This document shows, one piece after another, positions 10,901-21,140 of a stretch of DNA of 64,000 nt; positions within the stretch are counted from its first letter, which is position 1, and every line of letters begins with the position of its first letter. The DNA comes from Lutjanus erythropterus (Eukaryota; Chordata; Actinopteri; Lutjaniformes; Lutjanidae): NCBI GenBank assembly GCA_020091685.1, contig CM034601.1:5230429-5294428 (forward strand). Direction: 5' to 3'. Both the position numbers and the translations under genes were made by a program. Below the pieces are notes generated by a model. The model made no database searches and was not told where the DNA came from. It saw only the letters and a program-made list of their open reading frames with translations.

Positions 10901-13869
10901 CGGTCATAACAAACATCCAATCCTACTGACCCTACCAGGGAAAAAAATGGCACCATCTAGTGGACTGAAAGAGCAACTGCTTTTAGTACCAAAAAGTTAA
11001 AGAAATCAGTCAGCTACTTGGCATCCATGTATTGATACAATATTGCCAAAATCTGCAAAATCTTGTGATACTATGTTGTATCAATGTGCAAGTTAATTTG
11101 TTTTTTTTACTCACCGGAGTGTTTATGAACAAAGCAAAGTGTTTTGCATTTTGGTTGTCTTTTTTCAGTGCTAAAATTATGCACAGCACGCATTGATTAG
11201 TTTTGAAATCTATTACTATAGAGATTATCTTGCTACTAAAAATGCAGCCTCTTTAATGAGTATCAGTTTATACACTTTTAAAACCAGAATATCAGTTTTT
11301 CAGAGTCATACAAATTTATTGTCAGAACTTTTAAGCAGCATCCTGAGAAGCCATGGTTACATCTACTTTGATTGCTCTTTTAAAAGTTTCCTAAAGAAAA
11401 AATCAGTCTAGTCTAGTTCATATTGTGTAACATTGAAGGCCTCTGAGCTGCCCTCATTAGGCGAGTCCGGCGTCTTTCTTCTCAACCCTCGGCTCCATAT
11501 TCCTCATTTACTGTGATATACGTAGTGTCGCAGGTCCTATTCTGCGGTAATTGGTCATGGAGAGATTGTTAGACTAATTTGCCAAATCGACAGGTGGACT
11601 TCATGCAGCTGGCTCGGCCCTCATCCTGACAAATACCTCCTGTATGTAGCGCTCTGCGGCGGAGGGGGGGGGCGGGAGACGGGGCGGGGTCGGATGTGAC
11701 TCGGCTGTCGGAACAGTGTGGAATGAATGAATGAAACCGGGCTGTAAGTTGAATGTTTCCCCAGGCTGTTAGTCAGGTTCAGGCCCTCCTATTAATGAGC
11801 CTCCCACATCATTAATAAAGCACCAGTCAACAGCCCACAACCAGTTACAGCTGTCCCTGTGTTCAGCCCCGCTCAGGAGCAGTGAGAGGCTGCTCTGAGG
11901 ATGTGTGTTTTCTTCTCTCTCAGTTTGCTTTACAAATCCAAACAAGCGTTAGTTAGACTTCAGTTAAGTCTTGATTAAATGTCTCCCACTGGAAAATATT
12001 CAGTTGGTAGTGTCCTCCGAGGTTTTAGCATTTCTAAATTGTGTTATCTTGGTTGTTTGTGGTGGTTTGCTTTTTAAGAACTGGTCAAGGTTAAAAGGAA
12101 AAATACACCATAAAACATGTTTAAAGGTACAATAAACTGGTATTTTCTATGGTATTTTCCTTTTATGTTTGGCTATAGACAGGGCATTTATATTTTTCGT
12201 GTGTTTTGCAGCTACCATAGTTTATACTACATGCTTGGAAGGGGAAGGTGAGGCGAGCAGTGTTAAGCTGAACCATTAGATACCGCTGAATCCTACATAC
12301 TGGTCCTTTAAAAGTGTATTCAGCATTAGGGTTGCAACTATTATTTTCATTATTGATTAATCTGTTGATTATTTTCTTGATTCACTGATTAGTTGTTTGG
12401 TCTTTAAAACGTCAGAACACAAACACAAATATATTCAATTTACTGTCATGAAGGAGTAAAGAAACAGAAAGTATTCAGGTAAAAAGTTGTTTGTTTACTC
12501 AAACGGATTAATCGATTATCATAATTGTTAGCAGTTAATTTAGTAATGGATCATAATCGATTAATCGTTGCAGCTCTATTCAGCGCCATTGGAAAGTCTA
12601 TGATAAACCTTTATGGGTTGGTTACCTTTCACACTTGAACTGGTATCAGTACTTTGCTCTTACAGTAATAAGTAAAATGTAATTTCAGTCATAAAAACTC
12701 AGTCTTAACTACTAAATTTCAATGTTACTTAGCAAAACATTTTATTATTTACTTAGAACAAAAAAATAAAAACCCTCCCAAACCTGTCCCTATAACCTCC
12801 AGACTGTCAGACTGTTGTTTGTGTCTCAGAGGAACCACATGTAAAGTCCTTTCTGTTATGTTGTTGTTGTTGTTATCACTGTAGTTCTTGCATGCTGTAA
12901 TATTTCCCTGTTAATTGTGTGCAATTCACATACTGTTGGTTTTATTTTAAAGTGTCAGGCCCACTTATACATCGCAGACTGTTTTGGCGCACTAAACATG
13001 TGGGTAGGGAATTTCAGATGCAGCCAGTGACCCACACTGTGGGCTAACACGAGTTAAAATGCTAAGCTACATCAAAAAAGACAGTGAAAATAGCTGAGTT
13101 ATCTCCAATAGCATCTTACACAACTAGCTAATTAACCTCCTAGTCCTGCTGATGGAGTTGTTGAGGTCTCACTTAAAAGTTTGATTGTCCATGGAGGGTT
13201 ACACTTAAACGGCACTGCCTGCAGACGTGCGAGCGTTAGCTGCAGCTGCTGTGAAGGACTTGACTTTCAGGCACTTAGGTATATTTTGTGTTTGATTAGA
13301 TGTGTTACCCTCACCAGCTTTGCATTTCACATTACAAGTATTGCAGCGAGTGTTGTCTGCATTGAGTTTTGAAAAGTTTTAACTACGCTTGTGACGGCTT
13401 GTGGCTCGCCCTTGCCCTGACCCACTGTGACATGTGCAAACTGCTGGATTAATGACACTCTCTCTCCTTCACTTTATATTCTTAAGTTACCCAGATGCAC
13501 TCTCCTGAAATTTTTAATTCAGTAGATACCCTTAAATGTACAGAGAGCAGTACCTATCCCCAGTATGCATACACCTGCTGGTGTAAAACACAGTACGTTT
13601 AAAAACTCTAATCACTAAAATGATTATCAGGAAACGGGTAGAAGACCAGATTAATTCATTGGAATAAATGCAGTGTAGATGAACATGGGAGACGTACACT
13701 GAGTTTAACCTCTTGCCCTTCTCTTCCTCCTCCTCTGCAGACGGTGAGTCGTCACTTCAGGAATATTCCGGTGAACGAGAAGGAGACACTGACCTACTTT
13801 ATTTACATGGTCAAGAGCAGCAAGAGTCGCTTGGACCAGAAAGGCGACGGCGGCAAACCGCTGGACTAA
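4765..13869 (+). CDS. sap30l: sap30l: SAP30-like subunit of the Sin3/HDAC corepressor (four coding exons)
   Basis: Joining 4765-4950, 9105-9227, 9691-9789 and 13741-13869 gives a 178-residue protein with all introns in phase 0 and GT/AG borders. The start [10 protein letters not shown] and the run [20 protein letters not shown] identify SAP30L rather than SAP30. Family knowledge: SAP30L is a nuclear/nucleolar protein that binds DNA and phosphoinositides through an N-terminal zinc module and recruits Sin3A-HDAC. Visible here: zinc ligands Cys24/Cys25, Cys33, Cys69 and His72; the basic stretch KRKRK at 82-86 (nuclear signal and lipid/DNA contact) followed by an acidic patch at about 89-103; and a Sin3-interaction domain over exons 3-4 (about 104-170). 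It is slightly shorter than the human protein (183) because the Ala-rich segment after residue 14 is reduced. It is convergent with hand1. Identification is firm. Confidence 0.96.
5095..5330. mobile_element. inverted-repeat element (MITE-like) carrying TCTCGCGAGA
   Basis: About 44-bp imperfect inverted repeats at 5095-5138 and 5287-5330 share AGAAGGGAACCC and end inward at TCTCGCGAG. The palindrome TCTCGCGAGA is at 5129-5138 and a near copy TCTCGCGAGC at 5287-5296. The spacer is AT-rich. It lies in sap30l intron 1, 145 bp after exon 1. No transposase and no clear target duplication are seen, so the class is unknown. Confidence 0.55.
5809..6090. mobile_element. partial copy of a GGGCTGG-ended interspersed repeat
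   Basis: It starts GGGCTGGCCAATACATAGAT, matching in outline the left end of the repeat seen better at 15310-15629, and is AT-rich with ATCAATATTG motifs. The right end is missing or eroded. Confidence 0.4.
6951..7262. mobile_element. ATCGATTA-type nonautonomous repeat (copy A)
   Basis: It begins AGAGCTGTAACGATTAATCG and ends GTTGCAACTAACAG, with internal AATATTTTCTGGTTTC and ATGACAGTAAACT. These blocks recur at 12325, 25842 and 27240. The short inverted ends and lack of coding suggest a nonautonomous DNA transposon. Confidence 0.55.
7783..7842. repeat. perfect 30-bp tandem duplication
   Basis: Two identical 30-bp units, 7783-7812 and 7813-7842, each beginning GCAATTAAGGCAACAGGATG, inside sap30l intron 1. 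The exact identity points to a recent event. Confidence 0.9.
7843..9104 (+). other. rest of sap30l intron 1, nothing recognised
   Basis: AT-rich intronic DNA with no coding or clear repeat boundaries. Confidence 0.4.
9105..9227 (+). CDS. sap30l: sap30l coding exon 2
   Basis: Codes for residues 63-103, starting [13 protein letters not shown] and ending DVEVPE. The acceptor is TTTATAG and the donor GTAATG. It supplies the last zinc ligands (Cys69, His72), the KRKRK basic motif and the acidic patch. Confidence 0.95.
9691..9789 (+). CDS. sap30l: sap30l coding exon 3
   Basis: Codes for residues 104-136, [20 protein letters not shown] through AQLAE. The acceptor is GTTTTCAG and the donor GTAGAA. 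This is the first half of the conserved Sin3-binding domain. Confidence 0.95.
11440..11910. promoter_or_regulatory. candidate intronic regulatory block in sap30l intron 3
   Basis: GC-richer, non-repeat DNA inside the last sap30l intron with paired CATTAAT/ATTAAT motifs (about 11791-11816) and a G-rich core at 11660-11692. Introns of housekeeping neighbours often host enhancers of developmental genes, so a link to hand1 is possible. This is inference. Confidence 0.3.
12325..12577. mobile_element. ATCGATTA-type nonautonomous repeat (copy B) with flanking ATTCAGC
   Basis: It runs from AGGGTTGCAACTATT to GATTAATCGTTGCAGCTC, near-inverted ends. ATTCAGC occurs immediately on both sides (12318-12324 and 12578-12584), as expected for a target-site duplication. 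It lies in sap30l intron 3. Confidence 0.6.
13741..13869 (+). CDS. sap30l: sap30l coding exon 4 and stop
   Basis: Codes for residues 137-178, [17 protein letters not shown] to GGKPLD, then TAA. The acceptor CTCTGCAG follows a strong pyrimidine tract. A longer open frame runs across the same bases and into the 3' UTR in another frame; it is a shadow of this exon. Confidence 0.95.
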   Translation, partial: TVSRHFRNIPVNEKETLTYFIYMVKSSKSRLDQKGDGGKPLD

Positions 13870-14754
13870 ACTTCCCGACAACAACAACAACCACAGCAGC
13901 AGTAGCTCCAACAGTAATTGACAGTGACAAAACAGCAACAACAGCGGCTATTCACCAAACCTGGACACCACTAACAGCAGCAACAGCCAGAACCAGCTCC
14001 TCCCGCAACCCTGTCACACCGTCCCGCTCCTCTGTGAGACCAGAACACAAACTCTTGTTGTCTTTGACTGAAACAGAGGAAACTTCAGGGTGGGATGAGT
14101 TCGCTCGTGCTTGTTTTCATCCTTTTCACATACAAACAGCCTCTGCGCATGTCGTCACAACGGTCGATCCTCCTCCAGTGCATTCGCTCTTCCTCTCCTC
14201 CGCAAAAGCCGGGTCCCTAAAGACTGTCGAGGACCAGGACTCACTCCGCAGGGTTTTACGTCCTCATGCTGTAATGTAAACTGTTAATATGTACAAAAGA
14301 ACAGCGTCCGATCTTAAGTAACTTGGTTGAATGCAATGTACAATATAGCTGCCTTAAGAGAGAAAAAATGAAACACGTTTCGGTAATTTGGGGTAATTTT
14401 TATTTTTTTTCTTTGCCGATTTGACTGTTAACACATTCACCACGAAGAATGCTTGTGCCAAACAGGAAGGAGTGTTGGACTTGAATGAAGAGTGGATTTT
14501 TTTTTTTCCTTTCGTTTTTTAAATTGTGAATGAATGAATCGTTGGAAAGGGACGCCGCCTTCACTGAAGTTACGCCAAGCAGTGTCAGGACTCAGGCTCA
14601 GTTTATTTCTGTCATGGCACAAAAATTTCTTCCACCATTCACAATTATATCCAAAATTAATGATGTTCCGATACCATTTTTCCTTCCTGATCCCTGCACT
14701 TTGTGTGTCAGCCAGTACCCAGTATCGATCAGATATTTCTTCTTTAAAAAAGCA

Positions 14755-14791
<37 letters not shown>

Positions 14792-14920
14792 CATTATTAT
14801 TTTAATAGCTGTTGTAGGATTGCTATCTTTGTTGTTTGGTCTGGCTCAGGTTAAAATAAATCTGGTGTACGGGACGCCACTGGAAAGTAGCAGGGTCTTG
14901 ATTCGGGTTTAATAAATTAC
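13870..14920 (+). other. sap30l: probable sap30l 3' UTR
   Basis: Non-coding DNA directly after the sap30l stop, with T-rich stretches at 14398-14412 and 14500-14515 and an (AT)n tract at 14759-14789. The first AATAAA hexamers found by eye are at 14855-14860 and 14911-14916. Both sit in a segment that recurs at 28950-29051, so the candidate poly(A) signals may be repeat-derived. The true 3' end is uncertain. Confidence 0.4.
14759..14789. repeat. (AT)n microsatellite
   Basis: Pure AT tract in the likely sap30l 3' UTR. Confidence 0.9.
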
Positions 14921-14931
14921 GTAATATTGGA
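14806..14931. repeat. interspersed repeat, first of a pair shared with 28950-29051
   Basis: It shares GTCTGGCTCAGGTT, GTACGGGA and CTGGAAAGTAGCAGGG, in the same order and spacing, with 28950-29051. Here it overlaps the likely sap30l 3' UTR end and supplies both candidate AATAAA signals. Confidence 0.6.
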
Positions 14932-14934
14932 TTT

Positions 14935-15629
14935 AGGGCTGGGCGGTATGGCTTATAAATAATAAAGATATTTTTAGGAAATGCTGTGATGTACTATATA
15001 TATTGACATTTTCACTAAAACAACATACCATACATTTTCATAGTCCAAATATGATGATAGTGTTGTGGATTAAACTACCCAACAGTAAACAGAGTTGCCA
15101 AAATAAGCTTGACCTTAAACATGTACAGCAGTAAAACACAATATACACATTGATGCAGAAGTAATATTAATCCAGAACCATTAGATATGTAGTAAAATGG
15201 TCACAGGGACCTTTTTACTGCCGAGTCTTTACTTTAAGTACATTTTGTTCTAATAATGCATTGTTTTATTAACATGTAGAATTCAGAACTTTTACTTAAA
15301 GTGGGGTTAAGGCTGAGCAATATGGACAAAATAAAATTAATTGATTAATAATTTTTTTAACAGATACCTTGATTGCAGCAGTAGGAATGACCATTGATGC
15401 TTTCAACACAATAATGACCAGTAATGTGGATATCATGACTACGTGGGTAAAATAATAGAACAGGTAACAGGCTGTTAAGTTCAGAAAATTACATCACTTT
15501 ATTGTAACGCAGCATTTAAAACCAGGAACGCAACATTTATGCCATATCATGATGTCACAGTATCAAATATAAGGCGATACCTGGTCTCATATCTTGATAT
15601 TGGTATGATATTGATATATTGCCCAGCCC
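14935..15629. mobile_element. two adjacent copies of a GGGCTGGGC-ended repeat
   Basis: A better-bounded copy lies at 15310-15629, from GGCTGAGCAATATGG to ATATTGCCCAGCC, which are inverted ends. A one-sided relative starts AGGGCTGGGCGGTATGG at 14935. Both are AT-rich and non-coding. A related piece is at 25550-25740 (shares ATGTGGATATGATGACTA-type text). Confidence 0.55.
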
Positions 15630-15950
15630 AATTCATGTTGGTGCATAGACTTGCGTACTTGCCAATACCAGATCCGGCATCTCAGGGTGTATCGGGTGTA
15701 TTTGTTACGCTGTTATGGGAAAAACCCTATCTAAAGAAGCTGAACCTGAGTCCTGATCTTTGATCTTTTAATCGTCCTTTTCCAACAGGAAGTGTTGCAT
15801 TTAAAGACGGATGTTGGTGAATGATGTAGCATTTGGCTGTGACCCACTCTTCTCCTTCTTGCTAGCTGTTTCATGTACGTATAAACACACATCGGGATTC
15901 GTTTCTTCTGTGCATCGCAGGTGTTGGTAGCCGATTTCATTTCTCTCTAT

Positions 15951-16234
15951 AAGGCCTTTTCCACCAACATGGAACCGGACCCGTTGTGGTTCGCACAACT
16001 AATTTTGAACCATTCGGAGCATGTCCGCTAAAATAATTGGCTCGAACCCCAAAAAGTTGGTTCAGATAAATAGCTGGTCTTCCTTAGGAACCAAACTGGT
16101 TGTGTCGTGGTTCAGCCCCATCTGTTGATGATGATCCTTGATTACAGTGGTGGAAACGCTAAATAAAACCAAGATTCCAGGAATATCGAACAGAACCGGT
16201 TCCAAACAAAGCTAATGTGGTGGAAAATGGCCTT
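15951..16234. mobile_element. 284-bp MITE with AAGGCC ends
   Basis: Inverted ends AAGGCCTTTTCCACCA (15951-15966) and, on the opposite strand, AAGGCCATTTTCCACCAC (16234-16217). The interior repeats GGTTC/GAACC words on both strands, so the whole element is weakly self-complementary. No coding. The superfamily was not determined. Confidence 0.65.
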
Positions 16235-17555
16235 TTTTTAAACGCAGGATTCTCACCTTCTCTTTAGTTCAGCCTTAAGTTGTACAAAATCATGTCTGTT
16301 TGCATGTATGATTTTGATTTCTCAATCTTTTTTCCCACCTAAAATGGAATGTGTGTGTGTGTTTGTGTGATAGGAGTGTAAGAGTAATTGTTAGCGTCAT
16401 TTTAATATTTAAGAGCAGTGTTTAAAGTGGACAACGTCTCAACTATTGATCTGATCTTAACATACCTGGATGTATTTCAAGAAACTGGGTGGACAAGTTG
16501 ACTAAAAGTGAATAATTACGTGTTTTTTTGTTTGTTTGTTTTGTTTTGAATAATTAATCAAATTTGAAACACATCAACAATTTGATGCCCCTCCCTCCAT
16601 ATCAGCCAACAAAAATCATAGTTTTAGTGGAAGTTGGCTAATGAGGTCTTAAAACTTCTTTTTTTCTTTTTCACATTTTTATTCCTAATTGAAATAATCC
16701 TGCTGCTTCACGTACATCCACCAAATGTCTGTAAATGTCCAGAATATAACTAATTTGGCACCAGAAGTGGCTGAAACCATAACTGGAATTGTTTTGTTGG
16801 TATTTTTTCCACACTCAAATTTAATTTATGACCATTTTGACTTAATGTCTTTGTAAACATTAAAGCAGCGTGACTGCATTTTACCCATTATTTTCTGAAT
16901 TACCAATCTGTTGATTACTCATGTAATCATAAAATCAACATGATTTGTTGGATTGTGTCTGATGTTTTAAGAATATTAAGCCACAAACCATGCTGGGATG
17001 TGACCAGCAGCCACTAGTCACCCCAGTTAACATGAGAAATTTAATATGAAGAACCAACAGGTTTATTCAAATTCCTAATGCACTGCTGAAACCTCCAGGC
17101 GACGGATATCTCCTCAAACTGTTGAGCTCCGTTCATGCGTTGTTGTATTTTTTTTTTTTTTTTTTTTTACATAGATTCTTTGGGATTGTTCGGATTTTTT
17201 TAAAACTCTTCATCCTCTGTCACACATCGTATTTAAGTTTGTCCATCATAGAGTTTGTCTGCTTTTGACAGGGTTTTTTTTTTTTTCTTAGTGTCTGTTA
17301 TATTTTTTCAGTTTTGCTCGTAGGTTTGTTAGTGTCATGTAGATAACACCCAACTTTATTAACATATAGGCCAGGCCACATTAACCTAATTGTTGTATTA
17401 GAAGAAAACATATTTAAATATGGCTGCTTATTGCTCCTAATGATGATAATAATAATAAATGTATTGTACAGGCAGAAGCAACAGTCTGGTCTCTGTTTAT
17501 TCAGATTGTTTAGCATGTTGGGGTTTTGGCTGGTTTTTCTCTGTACATATATGAA
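16235..17555. other. intergenic AT-rich DNA
   Basis: T-tracts at 17148-17168 and 17274-17287. No gene or bounded repeat recognised. Confidence 0.4.
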
Positions 17556-17989
17556 TGTAAACACTGGTCATCCACAGCATTAAAACCACCTGCCACCAGA
17601 ACACCTCTGACCTGTCAACGCTTGGACTCAGCAAGACCTCTGAAGGTGTCCTGCAGCATCTGGTATCAAGGTGTTCGCAGCAGGCCCTTTTAAAGACTGA
17701 ATTCAGCACTTTTCATGTGGTCTTCCAATCAGTGTTGACGGCAAATGTGGTCAACTGAAGCAATAAATTCCTCAGTGTGTGATGTAGTGACCAAGACAGC
17801 TGACTTCTCATGCTCACTGAGGAATGCAGGCAGTGGCTAGGATGCATCGTGCACAGGCCTTGGACACCCGTGTTACCTTGTATCACCGCCCTAGCACGTC
17901 TGAAGGCTACTCAGAGGAGGAAACTATAAATCCCAGCTGAAATATTCTGTAGTTCTTCCTCAATAACAGCTACAACACTGGATGCAGTG

Positions 17990-18303
17990 GACGCTGTGAT
18001 GCTGTGTGTGTTATCACACCTTGCTTCTTTTTTTTAGCAATTTGTGCTGCAGCAGTTCCTCTGTGGGATCAGACCAGATTCAGACCGGCTAGCCTTCATT
18101 CATCCTTGTGCATCAGTGAGCCTTGGGTGCCAGTGACCCTGTCGCCGGTTCACTGGTTGCCCCTCCTTGGATCAGTTTTGGTAGGTACTAACCACTGCAT
18201 ACCGATGACACCCAACAAGACCTCACCTTTTGGAGATACTCCGATTCAGTTGTACAGACATCACAGCCTGACCCTTGTCAGAGTCACTCAATTTCTTGCC
18301 CAT
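17990..18303 (-). pseudogene. Tc1-like transposase N-terminal remnant
   Basis: Only the DNA-binding N-terminal part is recognisable (MGKKLSDSDKGQAVM..., later GTAAAQIA, matching the region before the second HTH). The DDE catalytic part is not seen; the DNA between 17700 and 17990 is scrambled or replaced. Non-functional. Confidence 0.6.
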
Positions 18304-18329
18304 TTGTCCTGCTTCCAACCCTTGACATA

Positions 18330-18780
18330 TACAGAAATGGACAACAAAAATGAAGCCAAAGCATCTTCACCGCCACCTGGTGGCTGGCTGCAGTGCGTCA
18401 TAAATCCTGCCTCCTCCGTGTTAAAAGGTAAGACATGAAACAAAGGAAAACATCAAAGTACACATCAAATAAACTTCTCTAACATGGTTGCTGACATTTT
18501 AGGTATTCTTGTGCTGATGTTGGTTAATATATTGTTAATATAGACACAGGGTTTCATCTCTAGATTGACCACTGAGCCCTGCTCACAATTGAGTCAGCCA
18601 GCTGTGCGGGCAGGAAATCAAAAGTGCAGCTCCAACTCTGACTGCTACCACACAGACTCTGGCTCCAAATGAGGTCACCAGCACAAGATGGCAGCTCTTG
18701 TATCTGGGAAATTTAGGTTTCACTTTTGTCCCATGGAAAGAAGTGGAGCTTTGTTTACAGTCTATGCTTCCAATGCATAA
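18330..18780. mobile_element. short interspersed repeat nested in the Tc1 remnant
   Basis: It carries CCACCTGGTGGCTGGCTG (18373-18390) at one end and AAGATGGCAGCTC/TTTACAGTCTATGC at the other, text I recognise as a widespread fish repeat. Tc1 sequence resumes after about 18780 (GAAGAACTGACTGTTCACTT). CCACCTGGTGGC at 18373-18384 resembles a CTCF core. Confidence 0.5.
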
Positions 18781-18897
18781 AGTTGAAGAACTGACTGTTC
18801 ACTTCCTGCCTGCTACATCACACTGTCAGAGGTGTTATAGTAACAAGATGATTAATGTTATTCACTTCACCTGTCAGTGGTTTTAATGTTACAGTTA

Positions 18898-20506
18898 ATC
18901 AATGCATGCAGATATATTTTCATATATATGGAACTTTTAAAATTAAGGATTAAGGGGAAAAAATGTGTTAAATGCCACTCTGGATTTGTACTGATGAAGA
19001 TCAGGGTCAGGCATAGGGGCAAAAATGAGAGGAAGGAGATTTTCTTCTATTCTTTATTTTGAGGATCAAATCAGAATGGTATGAAATTTTGACTTTTTTC
19101 TCAACGTGTCCACTTGAACCTCAAAATGACAAATAAATCTTTATCTCTGGTTTAGTTTTCCTTATGCTTGGCACTAATACTCTTCCAGATGTAAAGATGT
19201 CTCTAGGTGAAGATAAAAGCTTCTTCATGCTGTGTTCATGCAGTAACACGCAACGACCACTAGGTGTCATTGCAGACCCTCCTGATGATTGTAGGGGGCG
19301 CATTTCAAAATAAGTTAAAACAAAACCAGTATAAAAAAAACTTTTCACACTTTCACACCTTATTTTTTAAACCAAACTTATTTTTTTCCATGAATACTTC
19401 TCTATCAGTAACTCCAGTTATTTAGATGTCTCGTAGACAAGCAGAAAACTGGAGAGTTTTGTAATTATTACTCATTAATTCATAGAATAAAATGCTGCAT
19501 ACATGATTAGATATTACTTTAATGAGAATCATCTGAAATTTTATAGCCTGTAGGTTAGAATTTTTTTTACAGTTATGTTTTTCTGATTTCTGAACCAAGT
19601 ACTAAATCTCTGAAGAGTATATCTAGGAGAACAGGTACACTGGAAAACAAGAGTCCTGGCATTGATTTTAAAATTAAACTTCAGTGCTAGGATTGTGTAA
19701 AGAAATTTAGAAATCTAAACCTCAGAATTATGAAGATTAAAGCTGAATTCGTAAAAAATAATTAGAATTTTGACTTATTTTATAACCTAATTGTGAAGAA
19801 AATGTCTGATTCTTGGATTAAGTAAAAAAAAAAAAAAAAAGAGAGAGAAAATAAACAGAATTTATTTAGAATTGAATTGTTTCTAAATTATATTCTTCTT
19901 CTTGATTTCAGATCTACATGTTTTTCAGGTGAGACTGATCCTCCATCGGCTGCAGACGTTACTGCGCGGTAAGAACCAGGAAAAATAAAAAGCAAGAAAA
20001 CGCAGACTTGGTTTATTGAGCTCTTTGAATCCCCTGCTGAAGAAAACAGACCTTGAAATAAGAAAAACAAACACTTTAGCTGGAGTGTCATAAAATAATT
20101 CATTTATTTACGGAACTATATATAACTTCACATCCAATGTACATTCCCATCCACGTTTCGCACAGTAATAAACCTTTAATCCCTTTTAGTTTTAGTGTTT
20201 TACATGTCGGAGTGAAAGCTGCATGTGCGTCAACTCAACATTCAGTCCGTGTTCGTCTTCTCAGAGCGGACAGTGACATTTAATCTGAGGTAGATTCAGT
20301 AAATTCAATAATTCTCTACAAGAAACGTCAACAACAGCCGGTAGTATAGTTTACAGTACAGTAATACTGGGATAATAATGTTTTTAAATACTCGGACTGA
20401 CCGCCAAATTTAGCGGGATGAAAAAGTGACAAAAAATAAACTTTCCCTTCAATGTGTTTCCTCTGGGCTCAGGGAGTATTTCTGGACCTGCTGGGTATAT
20501 TTTCAC
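18898..20506. other. interval between the convergent genes
   Basis: AT-rich. The only notable text is a CTCF-like CCACTAGGTGTC at 19257-19268 and AGGGGGCGC near 19292-19300. No gene seen. Confidence 0.35.
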
Positions 20507-20545
20507 GTTTTATTTTATTTTATTTTATTTTATTTTATTTTATTT
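20507..20545. repeat. (TTTTA)n microsatellite
   Basis: Pentanucleotide tract; its exact complement occurs at 21104-21140. Confidence 0.9.
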
Positions 20546-20663
20546 GTGTCTTATAAGACACGACATCACAAAGAAGCCCGTCTGGTTAACATACATTACA
20601 TACATAACAATACATTAGTTTGCTTGTTATTATCTGGTATTTATTAACTGGTTAATTAGTTGC

Positions 20664-20947
20664 TAGAGATGTAACAATAAATCAAATATCACAATAAAAA
20701 AAATCTTAATTTTTTTGCGCATGTGTAGGTCATGGCTTGCTACTTTTATTTAATTTTATTTAATTAAAGAAGGAAAGCTGAAGCACTTTAAGTTAAAAGG
20801 AAAAACGAATTTTAAAGGAGCAAAATGCTGTAAACATCACGTGTATTACTTAAGAAAGAACATTTTCTATTATCCTATTATTTCTATGTTTTAGATCATA
20901 ATAAATATCATGACATATCGTGAATTTTTGGTATTGTTACATCCCTA
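20664..20947. mobile_element. 284-bp MITE with TAGAGATGTAACAATA ends
   Basis: Inverted ends: TAGAGATGTAACAATA at 20664-20679 and TATTGTTACATCCCTA at 20932-20947. The interior word CACTTTAAGTTAAAAG is shared with 2890-2907, a likely fragment of the same family. No coding. Confidence 0.65.
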
Positions 20948-21103
20948 TTTATTGATCCTTCACAATCAGAATATCAACTTTTGACTTAACCTCATGTGAG
21001 GTAATCCATCATGAATGTGTGATTCTTGTTTTGTAAAATTTTCGCATTAAAAATGTACAAATTATAGAAACTTTCAGGCCAGACTGAGTAATAAAATAAA
21101 CCA

Positions 21104-21140
21104 AAATAGAATAAAATAAAATAAAATAAAATAAAATAAA
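21104..21140. repeat. (TAAAA)n microsatellite
   Basis: Pentanucleotide tract, inverted relative to 20507-20545, with a MITE between the two. Confidence 0.9.

Larger units (their letters stand above)
9790..13740 (+). other. sap30l intron 3
   Basis: A 3.95-kb phase-0 intron. It contains the CTCF-like motif at 10949-10963, the candidate regulatory block at 11440-11910 and transposon copy B at 12325-12577. The rest shows no feature. Confidence 0.7.
17556..18897 (-). mobile_element. degenerate Tc1/mariner-type transposon with nested insertion
   Basis: The ends ATTAAAACCACCTG (17579-17592) and, inverted, ATTAAAACCACTGACAGG (near 18890-18870) form terminal repeats. On the minus strand from ATG 18303-18301 the frame reads MGKKLSDSDKGQAVM, then an ISK motif, the typical N-terminal HTH start of a Tc1-like transposase, but it soon hits stops and frameshifts. 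A foreign segment interrupts it at about 18330-18780. Dead copy. Confidence 0.7.

Noticed and set aside
13713..14279. 188-codon open frame over sap30l exon 4
   Set aside because: It is in a different frame from the conserved SAP30L residues, starts inside the acceptor tract and runs through the 3' UTR; its Ser/Thr-rich composition comes from CAGCAA-type sequence.
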